38,276 nt of DNA from Gammaproteobacteria bacterium (lineage in GTDB: Bacteria > Pseudomonadota > Gammaproteobacteria > Pseudomonadales > Pseudomonadaceae). Location: assembly GCA_903970465.1 (NCBI GenBank), contig CAJCIO010000151.1, forward strand, positions 1 to 38,276, given 5' to 3'. Below the pieces are notes generated by a model. It did no database searches, had not been told where the DNA came from, and saw only the letters and a program-made list of their open reading frames with translations. This document shows, piece by piece, positions 8,114 to 15,133 of the stretch (positions are counted from its first letter, which is position 1; every line of letters starts with the position of its first letter). A program made the translations under genes and the position numbers.

Positions 8114-10438
8114 TTAATTCAGCCAACCCTTGACCCAATCCATCACCGAGCCGGCGGGATTGTCAGGGCTGGCGCCACAGGCGGTGCCTGGAGCGGGTTC
8201 ACTGCCGCGAATATACGGCATCTGTACGGCGCCAGGGCAGCCTTCGGCCGAGCCCTGTCCGGTCTGCGCGTTGATCCAGGCCTGCACCACGTTGTCCGGT
8301 ACCGGCGTGTCCAGTGGCAACGGATCGGCCTTGCTCATGAAGCTGGTCCAGACCTGCAACGGCCCAGTGGCACCGGTGAACGGTGTCTTGCCGTTGTCGT
8401 CACGGCCCATCCACACCACGGCCAGCAGATCCTGACTGAAACCGGCGAACCACGCGTCACGGGAATCGTTGCTGGTACCGGTCTTGCCCGCCAGCGTGAG
8501 GTTCTTGGGCAGCACGTTGTACACCGAACGCCCGGTACCTTCGCGCATGACCCGCTGCATCGCCGTCTGGATCAAGTAGATGGAGCCGGCATCGAAACGC
8601 TGCTCGATCTTGAACGGGTAACGCTTGAGCGGTTGCCCTTCAGCGGTCAGCACGCTGCGAATGCCGCGCATCGGCGTGTTGAAGCCGCCGTTGGCGATAG
8701 TCTGGTACATGGTCGCCACCTGCATCGGCGACATGCCGCCCGCGCCCAGCAGCATCGATGGATAGGCCGGCCAGTCGACATCGACGCCCAGCTTGCCAAT
8801 CGTCTTGAACACGTTTGGCACGCCCAGATCGAGACCCAGGCGGGCGCTCGACAGGTTCAGCGAATGCGCCAGCCCCTGATACAGGAAGATCGTACCGTTG
8901 GCGGTTTTCTCGTAGTTCTGCGGTTTCCAGATCTGCCCGTCGGCGCCCTTGACCTGGAACGGTTCATCCTTGATCCAGGTGGTCAGGGTGTACTGGCTCG
9001 GTTTTTCGAGCGCGGTCAGGTAGATCGAGGGTTTGACCAGCGAGCCGATCGGGCGCACGGCATCCAGCGCGCGGTTGAAGCCGGCAAAGCCAGGTACACG
9101 ACTGCCCACCAGGGCCTGTACTTCGCCGCTTTCCGGATTGGTGACGACCATGCTGGTTTCCATAGCGTCCGAGCCTTTACGTGCACCCAGTCGCTTGAAG
9201 GTATCGGTCACCGAGGCTTCGGCCTTCATCTGCAGAATCGGATCGAAACTGGTGAAGATGCGCAGGCCCTCTTCGGTCAAGTCTTCGTCGCGGTAGTCTT
9301 CACGCAGCTGACGCTTGACCAGATCGAGGAATGCCGGGAAAGAGCTGTCGGCCAGGCTGCCGCGATTAGTCACGCCCAGTGGCATGGCCTTGGCGGCGGC
9401 AACCGCTTCGGGGGTGGCGACGCCTTGCTCTTGCAAGAGGTCGAGCACCAGGTTGCGGCGTTCCAGAGCGCGATCGGGATAGCGCCGCGGGTTGTAATAG
9501 GACGGCCCCTTGACCATGCCCACCAGCAACGCCACTTGATGCAACTTGAGCTCCGACAGCGGTTGGCTGAAGAAGAACTGGCTGGCCAGGCCGAAACCAT
9601 GCACAGCGCGCTGACCGTCCTGGCCAACGAATACCTCGTTGAGGTAGGCCTCGAGGATTTCGCGCTTGCTGTAGTGGATCTCCAGCAGCACCGACATCAT
9701 GGCTTCTTCAAGCTTGCGGGTCAGGCTGCGTTCGTTGGTCAGGAAGAAGTTCTTGACCAACTGCTGGGTCAGGGTGCTGCCGCCCTGGCGCATCGAACCG
9801 GATGAAGTGTTGATCCACATCGCCCGCACGATCCCCTTCGGCGAGATACCGAAGTGGTGGTAGAAATCGCGATCCTCGACCGTGGTCAGGGTATCGAGCA
9901 GATAAGGCGGCGCCTGATCGAGCTTGATGAGGATGCGGTCTTCAAGGTTTTTCGGGTACAGGCCACCGATCAGCAGGGGCTCGAGGCGCACCACCGGCAG
10001 TTTGTCGCCGCCATTGCCGCTGAGTTCGGCGACATAATCGCCACTGAAGCGCACGCGCACCGGGCGCGCTTGCTCCAGACCTTCATAAAACTGAAAGCCG
10101 CGGGTGTTCAGTGCCACGGTCGTGCCGTTGACCGCCGCCTCGCCTGGCCCGGTGACCGCCGGCTGGCGACGATAGCCCAACGCGTCGAGCTCGGTGAGGA
10201 AGTCTTTTTCGGTGAGCTTCTGCCCCACGAACAGTTCCAGCGGCCGCGCGTAGACCTTGGCCGGGATGGTCCAGCGCTTGCCGGAGAACTTCTCCTGGAC
10301 GATCGCATCGAGATAGATGGCAAAGCCTGCCAGTACCACGAGGCCGACGAGCCCGAGCTTGATAGCCCAGCCAAGCCAGGGGCGCAGGCCACCAGAGGGT
10401 TTTTTGGAGCGGGAGCGAGGGGATCGGGTACGAGTCAT
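8114..10438 (-). CDS. mrcB: penicillin-binding protein 1B (bifunctional transglycosylase/transpeptidase)
   Basis: This class A PBP polymerises and crosslinks peptidoglycan. Its 774 residues show a basic cytoplasmic tail, one transmembrane helix (about 26-46), a UB2H-like region (62-150), the GT51 transglycosylase domain (catalytic Glu188 in TVEDRDFYHHFG; RQGGSTLTQQLVKN at 217-230) and the transpeptidase domain with SLVK (nucleophile Ser466), SLN (526-528) and KTGTS (652-656). All catalytic motifs are intact. An in-frame TAA sits nine bases before the ATG, so no upstream start is possible, and no Shine-Dalgarno is visible. It leads an operon with the TPR lipoprotein and yqcC. Confidence 0.96.
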   Translation of the reverse strand: MTRTRSPRSRSKKPSGGLRPWLGWAIKLGLVGLVVLAGFAIYLDAIVQEKFSGKRWTIPAKVYARPLELFVGQKLTEKDFLTELDALGYRRQPAVTGPGEAAVNGTTVALNTRGFQFYEGLEQARPVRVRFSGDYVAELSGNGGDKLPVVRLEPLLIGGLYPKNLEDRILIKLDQAPPYLLDTLTTVEDRDFYHHFGISPKGIVRAMWINTSSGSMRQGGSTLTQQLVKNFFLTNERSLTRKLEEAMMSVLLEIHYSKREILEAYLNEVFVGQDGQRAVHGFGLASQFFFSQPLSELKLHQVALLVGMVKGPSYYNPRRYPDRALERRNLVLDLLQEQGVATPEAVAAAKAMPLGVTNRGSLADSSFPAFLDLVKRQLREDYRDEDLTEEGLRIFTSFDPILQMKAEASVTDTFKRLGARKGSDAMETSMVVTNPESGEVQALVGSRVPGFAGFNRALDAVRPIGSLVKPSIYLTALEKPSQYTLTTWIKDEPFQVKGADGQIWKPQNYEKTANGTIFLYQGLAHSLNLSSARLGLDLGVPNVFKTIGKLGVDVDWPAYPSMLLGAGGMSPMQVATMYQTIANGGFNTPMRGIRSVLTAEGQPLKRYPFKIEQRFDAGSIYLIQTAMQRVMREGTGRSVYNVLPKNLTLAGKTGTSNDSRDAWFAGFSQDLLAVVWMGRDDNGKTPFTGATGPLQVWTSFMSKADPLPLDTPVPDNVVQAWINAQTGQGSAEGCPGAVQMPYIRGSEPAPGTACGASPDNPAGSVMDWVKGWLN

Positions 10439-10446
10439 GGCGGCGG

Positions 10447-10475
10447 ATTATACGCACTTTGCAGGCGCATCAACA
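10447..10475 (-). promoter_or_regulatory. candidate mrcB promoter immediately at the start codon
   Basis: A perfect TATAAT (10447-10452, minus strand) lies only 8 bp from the mrcB ATG. At a 17-bp spacer the -35 reads TGTTGA; at 15 bp it reads TTGATG. The predicted start of transcription would fall at about 10440, at or within a few bases of the ATG. Confidence 0.45.
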
Positions 10476-10556
10476 GGCGCCTGCCAGCGGTTTGCAGCAT
10501 CGCCGCAAGCCGCCATAATGGACCCCAAGAATCACTTGCCTCGAGAAGGATCATCC

Positions 10557-12119
10557 GTGACCCAAGCGCTTATCACCGCCCTGCAAAATCCCGCCCTTTA
10601 CCCTCATCCGGTCAAGGATATCCAGCTGATCGAGACTCATATTTCCTGGGTCCTGCTGACCGGCGAGTATGCCTACAAGATCAAGAAGCCGATGAACTTC
10701 GGTTTTCTGGACTTTACCGACCTGGCCAAGCGCGAGCATTTCTGCGGTGAAGAACTGCGCCTCAACCAGCGCCTCACCGAAGGCCTGTATCTGGAAGTCC
10801 TGCCTATCACCGGCAGCGCCGAAGCCCCGCAACTCAATGGCGACGGCCCGGTCATCGAGTACGCCCTGAAGATGCGTCAATTCCCTCAGGAAGGCCTGCT
10901 CGGCACCCTGCAAGCCAATGGCGAACTGCACCAAGAGCATATCGATGCCCTGGCCACGCAGATCGCGCACTTTCATTTGAATGCCCCGCACGTGCCCCAG
11001 GAACACCATCAAGGCACTCCAGAAGCCGTAATGGAGCCCGTCCAGCAGAACTTCGACCAGATCCGCCCCTTTCTGACCGACAAGGCCGACCTGCAGCAAC
11101 TCGATGCCCTGCAAGACTGGGCGCGTACCAGCTTTGATCGGCTCAAGCCGCTGTTGGCCGAGCGCAAGGCGCAAGGCTTCATCCGCGAATGCCACGGTGA
11201 CATCCACTTGGGAAACGCCACCGTCATCGACGGCAAAGTGGTGATCTTCGACTGCATCGAATTCAACGAGCCGTTTCGCTTCACCGATGTCTGGGGTGAT
11301 ACCGGCTTCCTGGCCATGGACCTCGAGGACCGCGGCCTCAAGAGCCTGGCACGGCGCTTCGTAAGCCAGTACCTGGAGCTGACCGGCGACTACCAAGGCC
11401 TGCAGGTGCTGAATTTCTACAAGGCCTATCGCGCCATGGTGCGCGCCAAGGTCGCCCTGTTCTCCATGCCTCAAGGCGCCGAAGGCCTGGCCCGCGCCAA
11501 CGGCTTGCGCCAGTACCGTCGCTATGCCGACCTGGCCGAAAGCTACAGCGCCATCCCGTCGCGCTTCCTGGCCATCACCAGCGGTGTTTCGGCCGTCGGC
11601 AAGAGCCACGTCGCCATGCGCACCGTCGAGGCCCTAGGCGCCGTGCGCCTGCGCTCGGATGTCGAACGCAAGCGCCTGTTCGGTGAACAGCAGCCAGAAG
11701 CCGACAAAGTGCTGCAGAGCGGCATCTACGACGCCGACTCGAGCAGCAAGACCTATGCGCGCCTGCATCAATTGGCCGACAGCATCCTCGCCGCCGGCTT
11801 CCCGGTGACCATCGATGCCACCTACCTAAAGCATGAACAGCGCCAAGCGGCGGCCAACATCGCCGAAGCCCGTGGTGTGCCGTACCTGATCCTCGACTGC
11901 AACGCACCGGAGGCGGTCATCGCCAGTTGGCTGCAACAGCGTCAAAGCGAGAACAGCGACCCCTCCGACGCCACCCTCGAAGTGATCCAGGCGCAGCTGG
12001 CCAATCGCGAACCGCTAAGCGCCGAGGAAACTCTGCTCAGTAAACGGGTCGAAACCAATGAGAGCGACAGCCTCGACAAGTTGGTGCGGCAGATCCGCGA
12101 CCGCTTGCCTGGCCTCTGA
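10557..12119 (+). CDS. bifunctional kinase-like / P-loop AAA family ATPase
   Basis: The 520-residue protein fuses two nucleotide-binding modules. The N-terminal two-thirds resembles aminoglycoside-phosphotransferase-like small-molecule kinases: VLLTGEYAYKIKKPMNFGF (Lys-containing strand), then the catalytic-loop-like CHGDIHLGN and the metal-binding IFDCIEFNE. The C-terminal part (from about residue 335) is a P-loop kinase-like domain with Walker A GVSAVGKSH and the downstream DATYLK and ILDCNAPE segments of the zeta-toxin/gluconate-kinase-like fold. I chose the GTG at 10557 because GAGAAGGA precedes it and it gives the expected N-terminus TQALITALQNP; an in-frame ATG at 10518 is the alternative. 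The substrate is unknown. It is divergent from mrcB. Confidence 0.85.
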   Translation: MTQALITALQNPALYPHPVKDIQLIETHISWVLLTGEYAYKIKKPMNFGFLDFTDLAKREHFCGEELRLNQRLTEGLYLEVLPITGSAEAPQLNGDGPVIEYALKMRQFPQEGLLGTLQANGELHQEHIDALATQIAHFHLNAPHVPQEHHQGTPEAVMEPVQQNFDQIRPFLTDKADLQQLDALQDWARTSFDRLKPLLAERKAQGFIRECHGDIHLGNATVIDGKVVIFDCIEFNEPFRFTDVWGDTGFLAMDLEDRGLKSLARRFVSQYLELTGDYQGLQVLNFYKAYRAMVRAKVALFSMPQGAEGLARANGLRQYRRYADLAESYSAIPSRFLAITSGVSAVGKSHVAMRTVEALGAVRLRSDVERKRLFGEQQPEADKVLQSGIYDADSSSKTYARLHQLADSILAAGFPVTIDATYLKHEQRQAAANIAEARGVPYLILDCNAPEAVIASWLQQRQSENSDPSDATLEVIQAQLANREPLSAEETLLSKRVETNESDSLDKLVRQIRDRLPGL

Positions 12120-12132
12120 CCCACTGTGAGCG

Positions 12133-12177
12133 CCGTGAAACAGAATATTTCACGGCACCGCATGATGGCAGTATACT
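12133..12177 (+). promoter_or_regulatory. candidate promoter with overlapping palindromic operator
   Basis: A perfect inverted repeat has arms CCGTGAAA (12133-12140) and TTTCACGG (12148-12155) with a 7-base centre. Its right arm supplies the -35 TTCACG (12149-12154), followed by a 17-bp spacer and -10 TATACT (12172-12177). Transcription would start near 12184, 36 bases before the pentapeptide-repeat gene. The dyad could also be a weak terminator for the gene upstream (stop at 12119), but it lacks a U-tract. Confidence 0.5.
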
Positions 12178-12219
12178 GGCGCCATAATACCAACACCGCC
12201 GTAGTGAAGGAGCGCAGTC

Positions 12220-12564
12220 ATGTCCAAGCCCAAGCAGCTCGACTCACCCCTGTATGCCCTGGTGCACCACGAAAATATCCAGGGCTTCAACCAGGAGAAA
12301 CTCAAGCACGATCACATCGACTTTACTGGCGGTGACTTCCGCGGCCTTGATCTGCGCGAGCTGGACGCCGAAGGCATCGACTTCACCGACGCCTACTTCC
12401 GCGCCGCCGACCTGCGCGGCCTCGACCTGCGTAACGCCGGCCTTGAAGGCGCCAGCCTGTCACACGCGCAGATATCCGGAGCGTACTTTCCTGCAGAGCT
12501 GAGTGCCGACGAGATCCTCATGTCGGTCAATTTCGGTACGCGCCTGCGCTATCGCACCCGCTGA
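12220..12564 (+). CDS. pentapeptide-repeat protein
   Basis: This 114-residue protein has a short N-terminal helix and then roughly ten pentapeptide units of the A(D/N)LxX type from residue 34 to 90 (DFTGGDFRGLDLREL ... AADLRGLDLRNAGLEGASL), predicted to fold as a right-handed quadrilateral beta-helix. The tail LRYRTR is basic. The ATG follows AAGGAG. Some pentapeptide proteins mimic DNA and protect gyrase (Qnr/MfpA), but this repeat block is far shorter than Qnr and no such role can be claimed. It has its own candidate promoter and is followed by a hairpin. Confidence 0.85.
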   Translation: MSKPKQLDSPLYALVHHENIQGFNQEKLKHDHIDFTGGDFRGLDLRELDAEGIDFTDAYFRAADLRGLDLRNAGLEGASLSHAQISGAYFPAELSADEILMSVNFGTRLRYRTR

Positions 12565-12599
12565 ATAGGCGCCTGGCTTGCGTTGACGGCCATTTGAAA

Positions 12600-12619
12600 G
12601 ATGAGCCCTGCGGCTCATC
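12600..12619 (+). terminator. hairpin after the pentapeptide gene, possible terminator
   Basis: A perfect 8-bp stem (GATGAGCC 12600-12607, GGCTCATC 12612-12619) has a CTGC loop. It lies 36 bp after the stop codon. No U-tract follows, so it may instead be an mRNA 3' stabiliser or weak terminator. Confidence 0.45.
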
Positions 12620-12724
12620 GTCGTGTGCCGGAACCTGCGAATGTCGCAACTGGCGCTACACTCCCCTTCAGAATTGACCGAGTCAGCGAACCCTGACAGG
12701 GTTCAGGCACTGCAAGGAGGCTGG

Positions 12725-12997
12725 ATGAACGACGAGCTTCAACATTTACGCAATCTTGGCAAGACCTCGGCGCAATGGCTGCATGCCGTCGGCATTCACA
12801 ATGCAACGGATTTGCGTCGTCGTGGTGCGGTGGACGCTTACCGTGCGGTGAAAGTGCGCGGCTTTCGTGCCTCCAAGGTTCTGCTCTACGCCATCGAAGG
12901 GGCCCTGATGGACCTGCACTGGAACGACATCCCCAGCGAACGCAAAGAGGCCTTGAATAAACAGGTGGAAGCTATATCGTCCCGCCAGAAGAACTGA
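12725..12997 (+). CDS. TfoX C-terminal domain protein
   Basis: This 90-residue protein is almost entirely a TfoX_C helix-hairpin-helix-like domain: LRNLGKTSAQWLHAVGIHNATDLRRRGAVDAYRAVK. The N-terminal TfoX domain found in the competence regulator Sxy/TfoX is absent, which is normal for this stand-alone pseudomonad family. The ATG at 12725 has a strong AAGGAGG four bases upstream, better than earlier in-frame options. The helix-hairpin-helix suggests nucleic-acid contact, but no function is known. It is in the same orientation as cbpA, 58 bp downstream. Confidence 0.85.
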   Translation: MNDELQHLRNLGKTSAQWLHAVGIHNATDLRRRGAVDAYRAVKVRGFRASKVLLYAIEGALMDLHWNDIPSERKEALNKQVEAISSRQKN

Positions 12998-13055
12998 GAT
13001 TCGTACGCATCCGTCGTTCGTTCCTTGGCGCCCGCAGTCATAGAGATTCGTGAAC

Positions 13056-13859
13056 ATGTATCTACTTGGGGAGCAACCGGCCTATGCCGACACATGGGTC
13101 AATCGGCTTCAGAGCATTCCACCCGAACTGCTGAAGGGTCTGGCACCTGCTGGCACGTCCTTGACGTTCGAGCAGGTCACCGAGCTGGGTACCTTCCTCG
13201 ACGCTGCCAACCTCTACCTGATAGACGATGGCTTGCTGCACGTGCAGTTCAACGAGCGCAAGCTCTTCTACCTGCAGGAAGGCGACCTCATCGGCTTGCG
13301 CCAGGACGCCCAGGCGCTGCAGTGCACCTATGCCAGCGACGGCCCGTTGACCTTGACGCCCTACAGGCGCAGTGAGGTCTTCGCGCACCTGCAGGCGAGC
13401 AGCGGCGGTCAGGAACTGCTGATCGAATACCTTACAGGCCAGTCAGCCCTGCTGTGCGACGCGATCACGCGCCTCAAGCAACCCGAATTTCGCAGCGCCA
13501 ACGGCTTCAAACACGTAGCCGCCGGCGAGACACTGCTTCAGCAAGGTGACGAGGCCGATCACGTGTTCATCATCATCGACGGCAAAGCCGCCGCGTTCGT
13601 CGACGGCCAGAAGGTCGGCGATGTGCTCAAGGACGAGATTTTCGGCGCCATGGCGGTGTTCACGGGCGAGAAACGCAGCGCCACGGTTATCGCCAGCGAG
13701 CCCTGCACCCTGATGATGATTCCCAAGGATCAATTCCTCAGCCTGGCCCAGAGCAATCCACGCATTGCCCACAGTCTGATAGAGAGCATGGCGCGGCGTA
13801 TCGACTCGCTGAACAAGCAACTGACGGCGAGCTATTCCAGCCCCCTCGAAAAGAAATGA
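13056..13859 (+). CDS. cbpA: cyclic-nucleotide-binding protein CbpA
   Basis: The C-terminal half (about 148-250) is a cNMP-binding beta-barrel (GETLLQQGDEADHVFIIIDGKA, then FGAMAVFTGEKRSATVIA as the phosphate-binding cassette) ending in the alpha-C helix. The N-terminal half (about 20-115) looks like a second, degenerate barrel (LYLIDDGLLHVQF, FYLQEGDLIGL). There is no helix-turn-helix or enzyme domain, so it is not a CRP/Vfr transcription factor. Length (267 aa), neighbours and the adjacent prrF match P. aeruginosa CbpA (PA4704), reported as a polarly localised cAMP-binding protein. Numbered from this ATG, the cassette Glu is Ala198, while Arg207-Ser208 are kept. A GTG two codons upstream is an alternative start. 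Confidence 0.82.
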   Translation: MYLLGEQPAYADTWVNRLQSIPPELLKGLAPAGTSLTFEQVTELGTFLDAANLYLIDDGLLHVQFNERKLFYLQEGDLIGLRQDAQALQCTYASDGPLTLTPYRRSEVFAHLQASSGGQELLIEYLTGQSALLCDAITRLKQPEFRSANGFKHVAAGETLLQQGDEADHVFIIIDGKAAAFVDGQKVGDVLKDEIFGAMAVFTGEKRSATVIASEPCTLMMIPKDQFLSLAQSNPRIAHSLIESMARRIDSLNKQLTASYSSPLEKK

Positions 13860-13869
13860 AAAAGAACCG

Positions 13870-13900
13870 TTGACTTAGAAATGAGAATCGTTATGATTAT
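13870..13900 (+). promoter_or_regulatory. sigma70 promoter overlapped by a Fur box (prrF promoter)
   Basis: TTGACT (13870-13875), a 16-bp spacer and TATGAT (13892-13897) form a strong promoter. The spacer and -10 are covered by AATGAGAATCGTTATGAT, which resembles pseudomonad Fur boxes built from repeated GATAAT-like hexamers (GAGAAT, then GATTAT). Fe-Fur bound here would block RNA polymerase, so transcription is expected under iron starvation. Confidence 0.82.
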
Positions 13901-13903
13901 CAC

Positions 13904-14016
13904 AACTGGTCGCGAGATCAGCCGATAACTGGAAGGCCCTTGGTTCGGACTTTCAGATATCTCCTCATCAGGCTAATCACGGTTTTTGACCCCGCATTTT
14001 TGCGGGGTCTTTTTTT
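13904..14016 (+). ncRNA. prrF: PrrF iron-responsive small RNA
   Basis: Starting about 7 bases after the -10, this roughly 113-nt transcript begins AACTGGTCGCGAGATCAGCC, contains the conserved PrrF core CTCCTCATCAGGCTAATCAC (13961-13980), and ends in a perfect intrinsic terminator. The core is the seed that pairs with mRNAs of iron-rich, non-essential proteins (such as superoxide dismutase and TCA enzymes), with Hfq, as RyhB does in E. coli. It lies directly after cbpA, as in P. aeruginosa, but only one copy is present here rather than the tandem prrF1-prrF2. Identity rests on remembered PrrF sequence plus promoter, core and terminator. Confidence 0.88.
13988..14016 (+). terminator. Rho-independent terminator of prrF
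   Basis: A perfect 9-bp stem (GACCCCGCA 13988-13996, TGCGGGGTC 14001-14009) has a TTTT loop and is followed by seven T residues. Confidence 0.95.
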
Positions 14017-14099
14017 GCCTGTCATAATGCTCAATCATTTCGAATCAAGCGCTGACACGCACGGCCTCTTCGCGGGCCCTACCTGATCGAGAATCCGCG

Positions 14100-14459
14100 A
14101 TGCACCTGCTATGCCCATCACACCACCTCCCCGAAGCCCAAAGCCGAGGCTTTGAAGTCAACGGCGTGGCCCTGCTGGCTGCGCGCCGGGACGGCCAGGT
14201 CTATACCTATCGCAATCAATGCCCGCACCGCGGCATTCGCCTGGAATGGCAAGCGGACCAGTTCCTCGATAGCAGCGCCAGCCTGATCCAGTGCGCGCGC
14301 CACGGCGCACTGTTCTTGATCGAAAGCGGCGAGTGCGTGGCCGGGCCTTGCGCCGGAGAATCACTGCAAGCCCTGCCCTGCCGCGAAGACGCACAGGGCA
14401 TCTGGCTGCTGAACTTGCCTCAGCCGCCGAGCAGTACCGGCAGACGCCGATCGATGTAG
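14100..14459 (+). CDS. Rieske [2Fe-2S] domain protein
   Basis: This 119-residue small Rieske ferredoxin-like protein has cluster ligands Cys41-x-His43 (CPHRG) and Cys65-x2-His68 (CARHGALF), with the usual flanking beta-strands (GVALLAARRDGQVYTYRNQ; GECVAGPC). No signal peptide or transmembrane helix is present, so a cytoplasmic electron-transfer or sensing role is likely, but the partner is unknown. Its last 40 bases overlap the 3' end of convergent sfsA. It lies 83 bp after the prrF terminator; read-through from prrF would be limited by that terminator. Confidence 0.88.
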   Translation: MHLLCPSHHLPEAQSRGFEVNGVALLAARRDGQVYTYRNQCPHRGIRLEWQADQFLDSSASLIQCARHGALFLIESGECVAGPCAGESLQALPCREDAQGIWLLNLPQPPSSTGRRRSM

Positions 14460-15133
14460 ATCTGGCCGGTGTCGATGTGCACCCCATAGGCAAGCACTTC
14501 CACCCCCTCGAAGACCGCTGCGCGCAGGGCTTCGGCGTAGCGCAAATCGATCTCCTCGGCAGGCCTGACCGCATCGACCCCACTCAGATTGACGCAATAC
14601 AGCTGCACCGCGCGAATCCCCTGACGGCGCAAGCTGGCCAACTCGCGCAGATGCTTGGCCCCTCGCTGGGTGACCGCATCCGGAAACGCCGCAGTGGCAG
14701 TGCCATCGAAGCCCAGGGTCACGCTCTTGACCTCGACATAGGCCGGGCCTTCGGCGAATTGCAGGCGAAAATCGATGCGGCTGCGCTCCTCGCCATAAGG
14801 CACCTCGCGGCGCAGCTCGGTGAAGCCCGTCAACTCCTCGATTCGCCCGGCACGCAACGCCTCCTCCACCAAGGTATTGGCGCGCCCGGTATTGACGCAG
14901 GCCAGTCGCCCCTGGGGCGTTTCGGCGATTTCCCAGGTGCCTGGGAGCTTGCGCTTCGGGTCGTCGGAACGACTGAACCACACACCACCGCCTTCGACCA
15001 TGCAGTTCAACATCGAACCCGTATTGGGGCAGTGGATCGTGATCACCTCGCCGCTGGCCAGCTCGATATCGGCCAAAAAGCGCTTGTAGCGACGGACCAG
15101 CCGCCCATGTTGCAACGCAGGAGAGAATTCCAT
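14420..15133 (-). CDS. sfsA: sugar fermentation stimulation protein SfsA
   Basis: The 237-residue protein matches SfsA throughout (PLQ-type start as MEFSPALQHGRLVRRYKRFLAD, then CPNTGSM, VNTGRANTLVEEAL, YVEVKSVTL, FPDAVTQRGAKHLREL). The fold combines an OB-like N-terminal part with a restriction-endonuclease-like domain whose D-x-ExK-type residues (RIDFRL, YVEVKS) are present. SfsA binds DNA non-specifically in E. coli and affects maltose genes; its enzymatic role is unclear. The frame is open 100 codons further upstream, but that part lies inside the aminotransferase gene. The ATG at 15133 overlaps the expected aminotransferase stop (TGATG), supporting it as the real start. Confidence 0.92.
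   Translation of the reverse strand: MEFSPALQHGRLVRRYKRFLADIELASGEVITIHCPNTGSMLNCMVEGGGVWFSRSDDPKRKLPGTWEIAETPQGRLACVNTGRANTLVEEALRAGRIEELTGFTELRREVPYGEERSRIDFRLQFAEGPAYVEVKSVTLGFDGTATAAFPDAVTQRGAKHLRELASLRRQGIRAVQLYCVNLSGVDAVRPAEEIDLRYAEALRAAVFEGVEVLAYGVHIDTGQIYIDRRLPVLLGG

Noticed and set aside
14017..14099. Second prrF copy
   Set aside because: I searched for the seed and a second Fur box/terminator between the prrF terminator and the Rieske gene. Only a partial REP-like GGCCTCTTCGCGGG is there.
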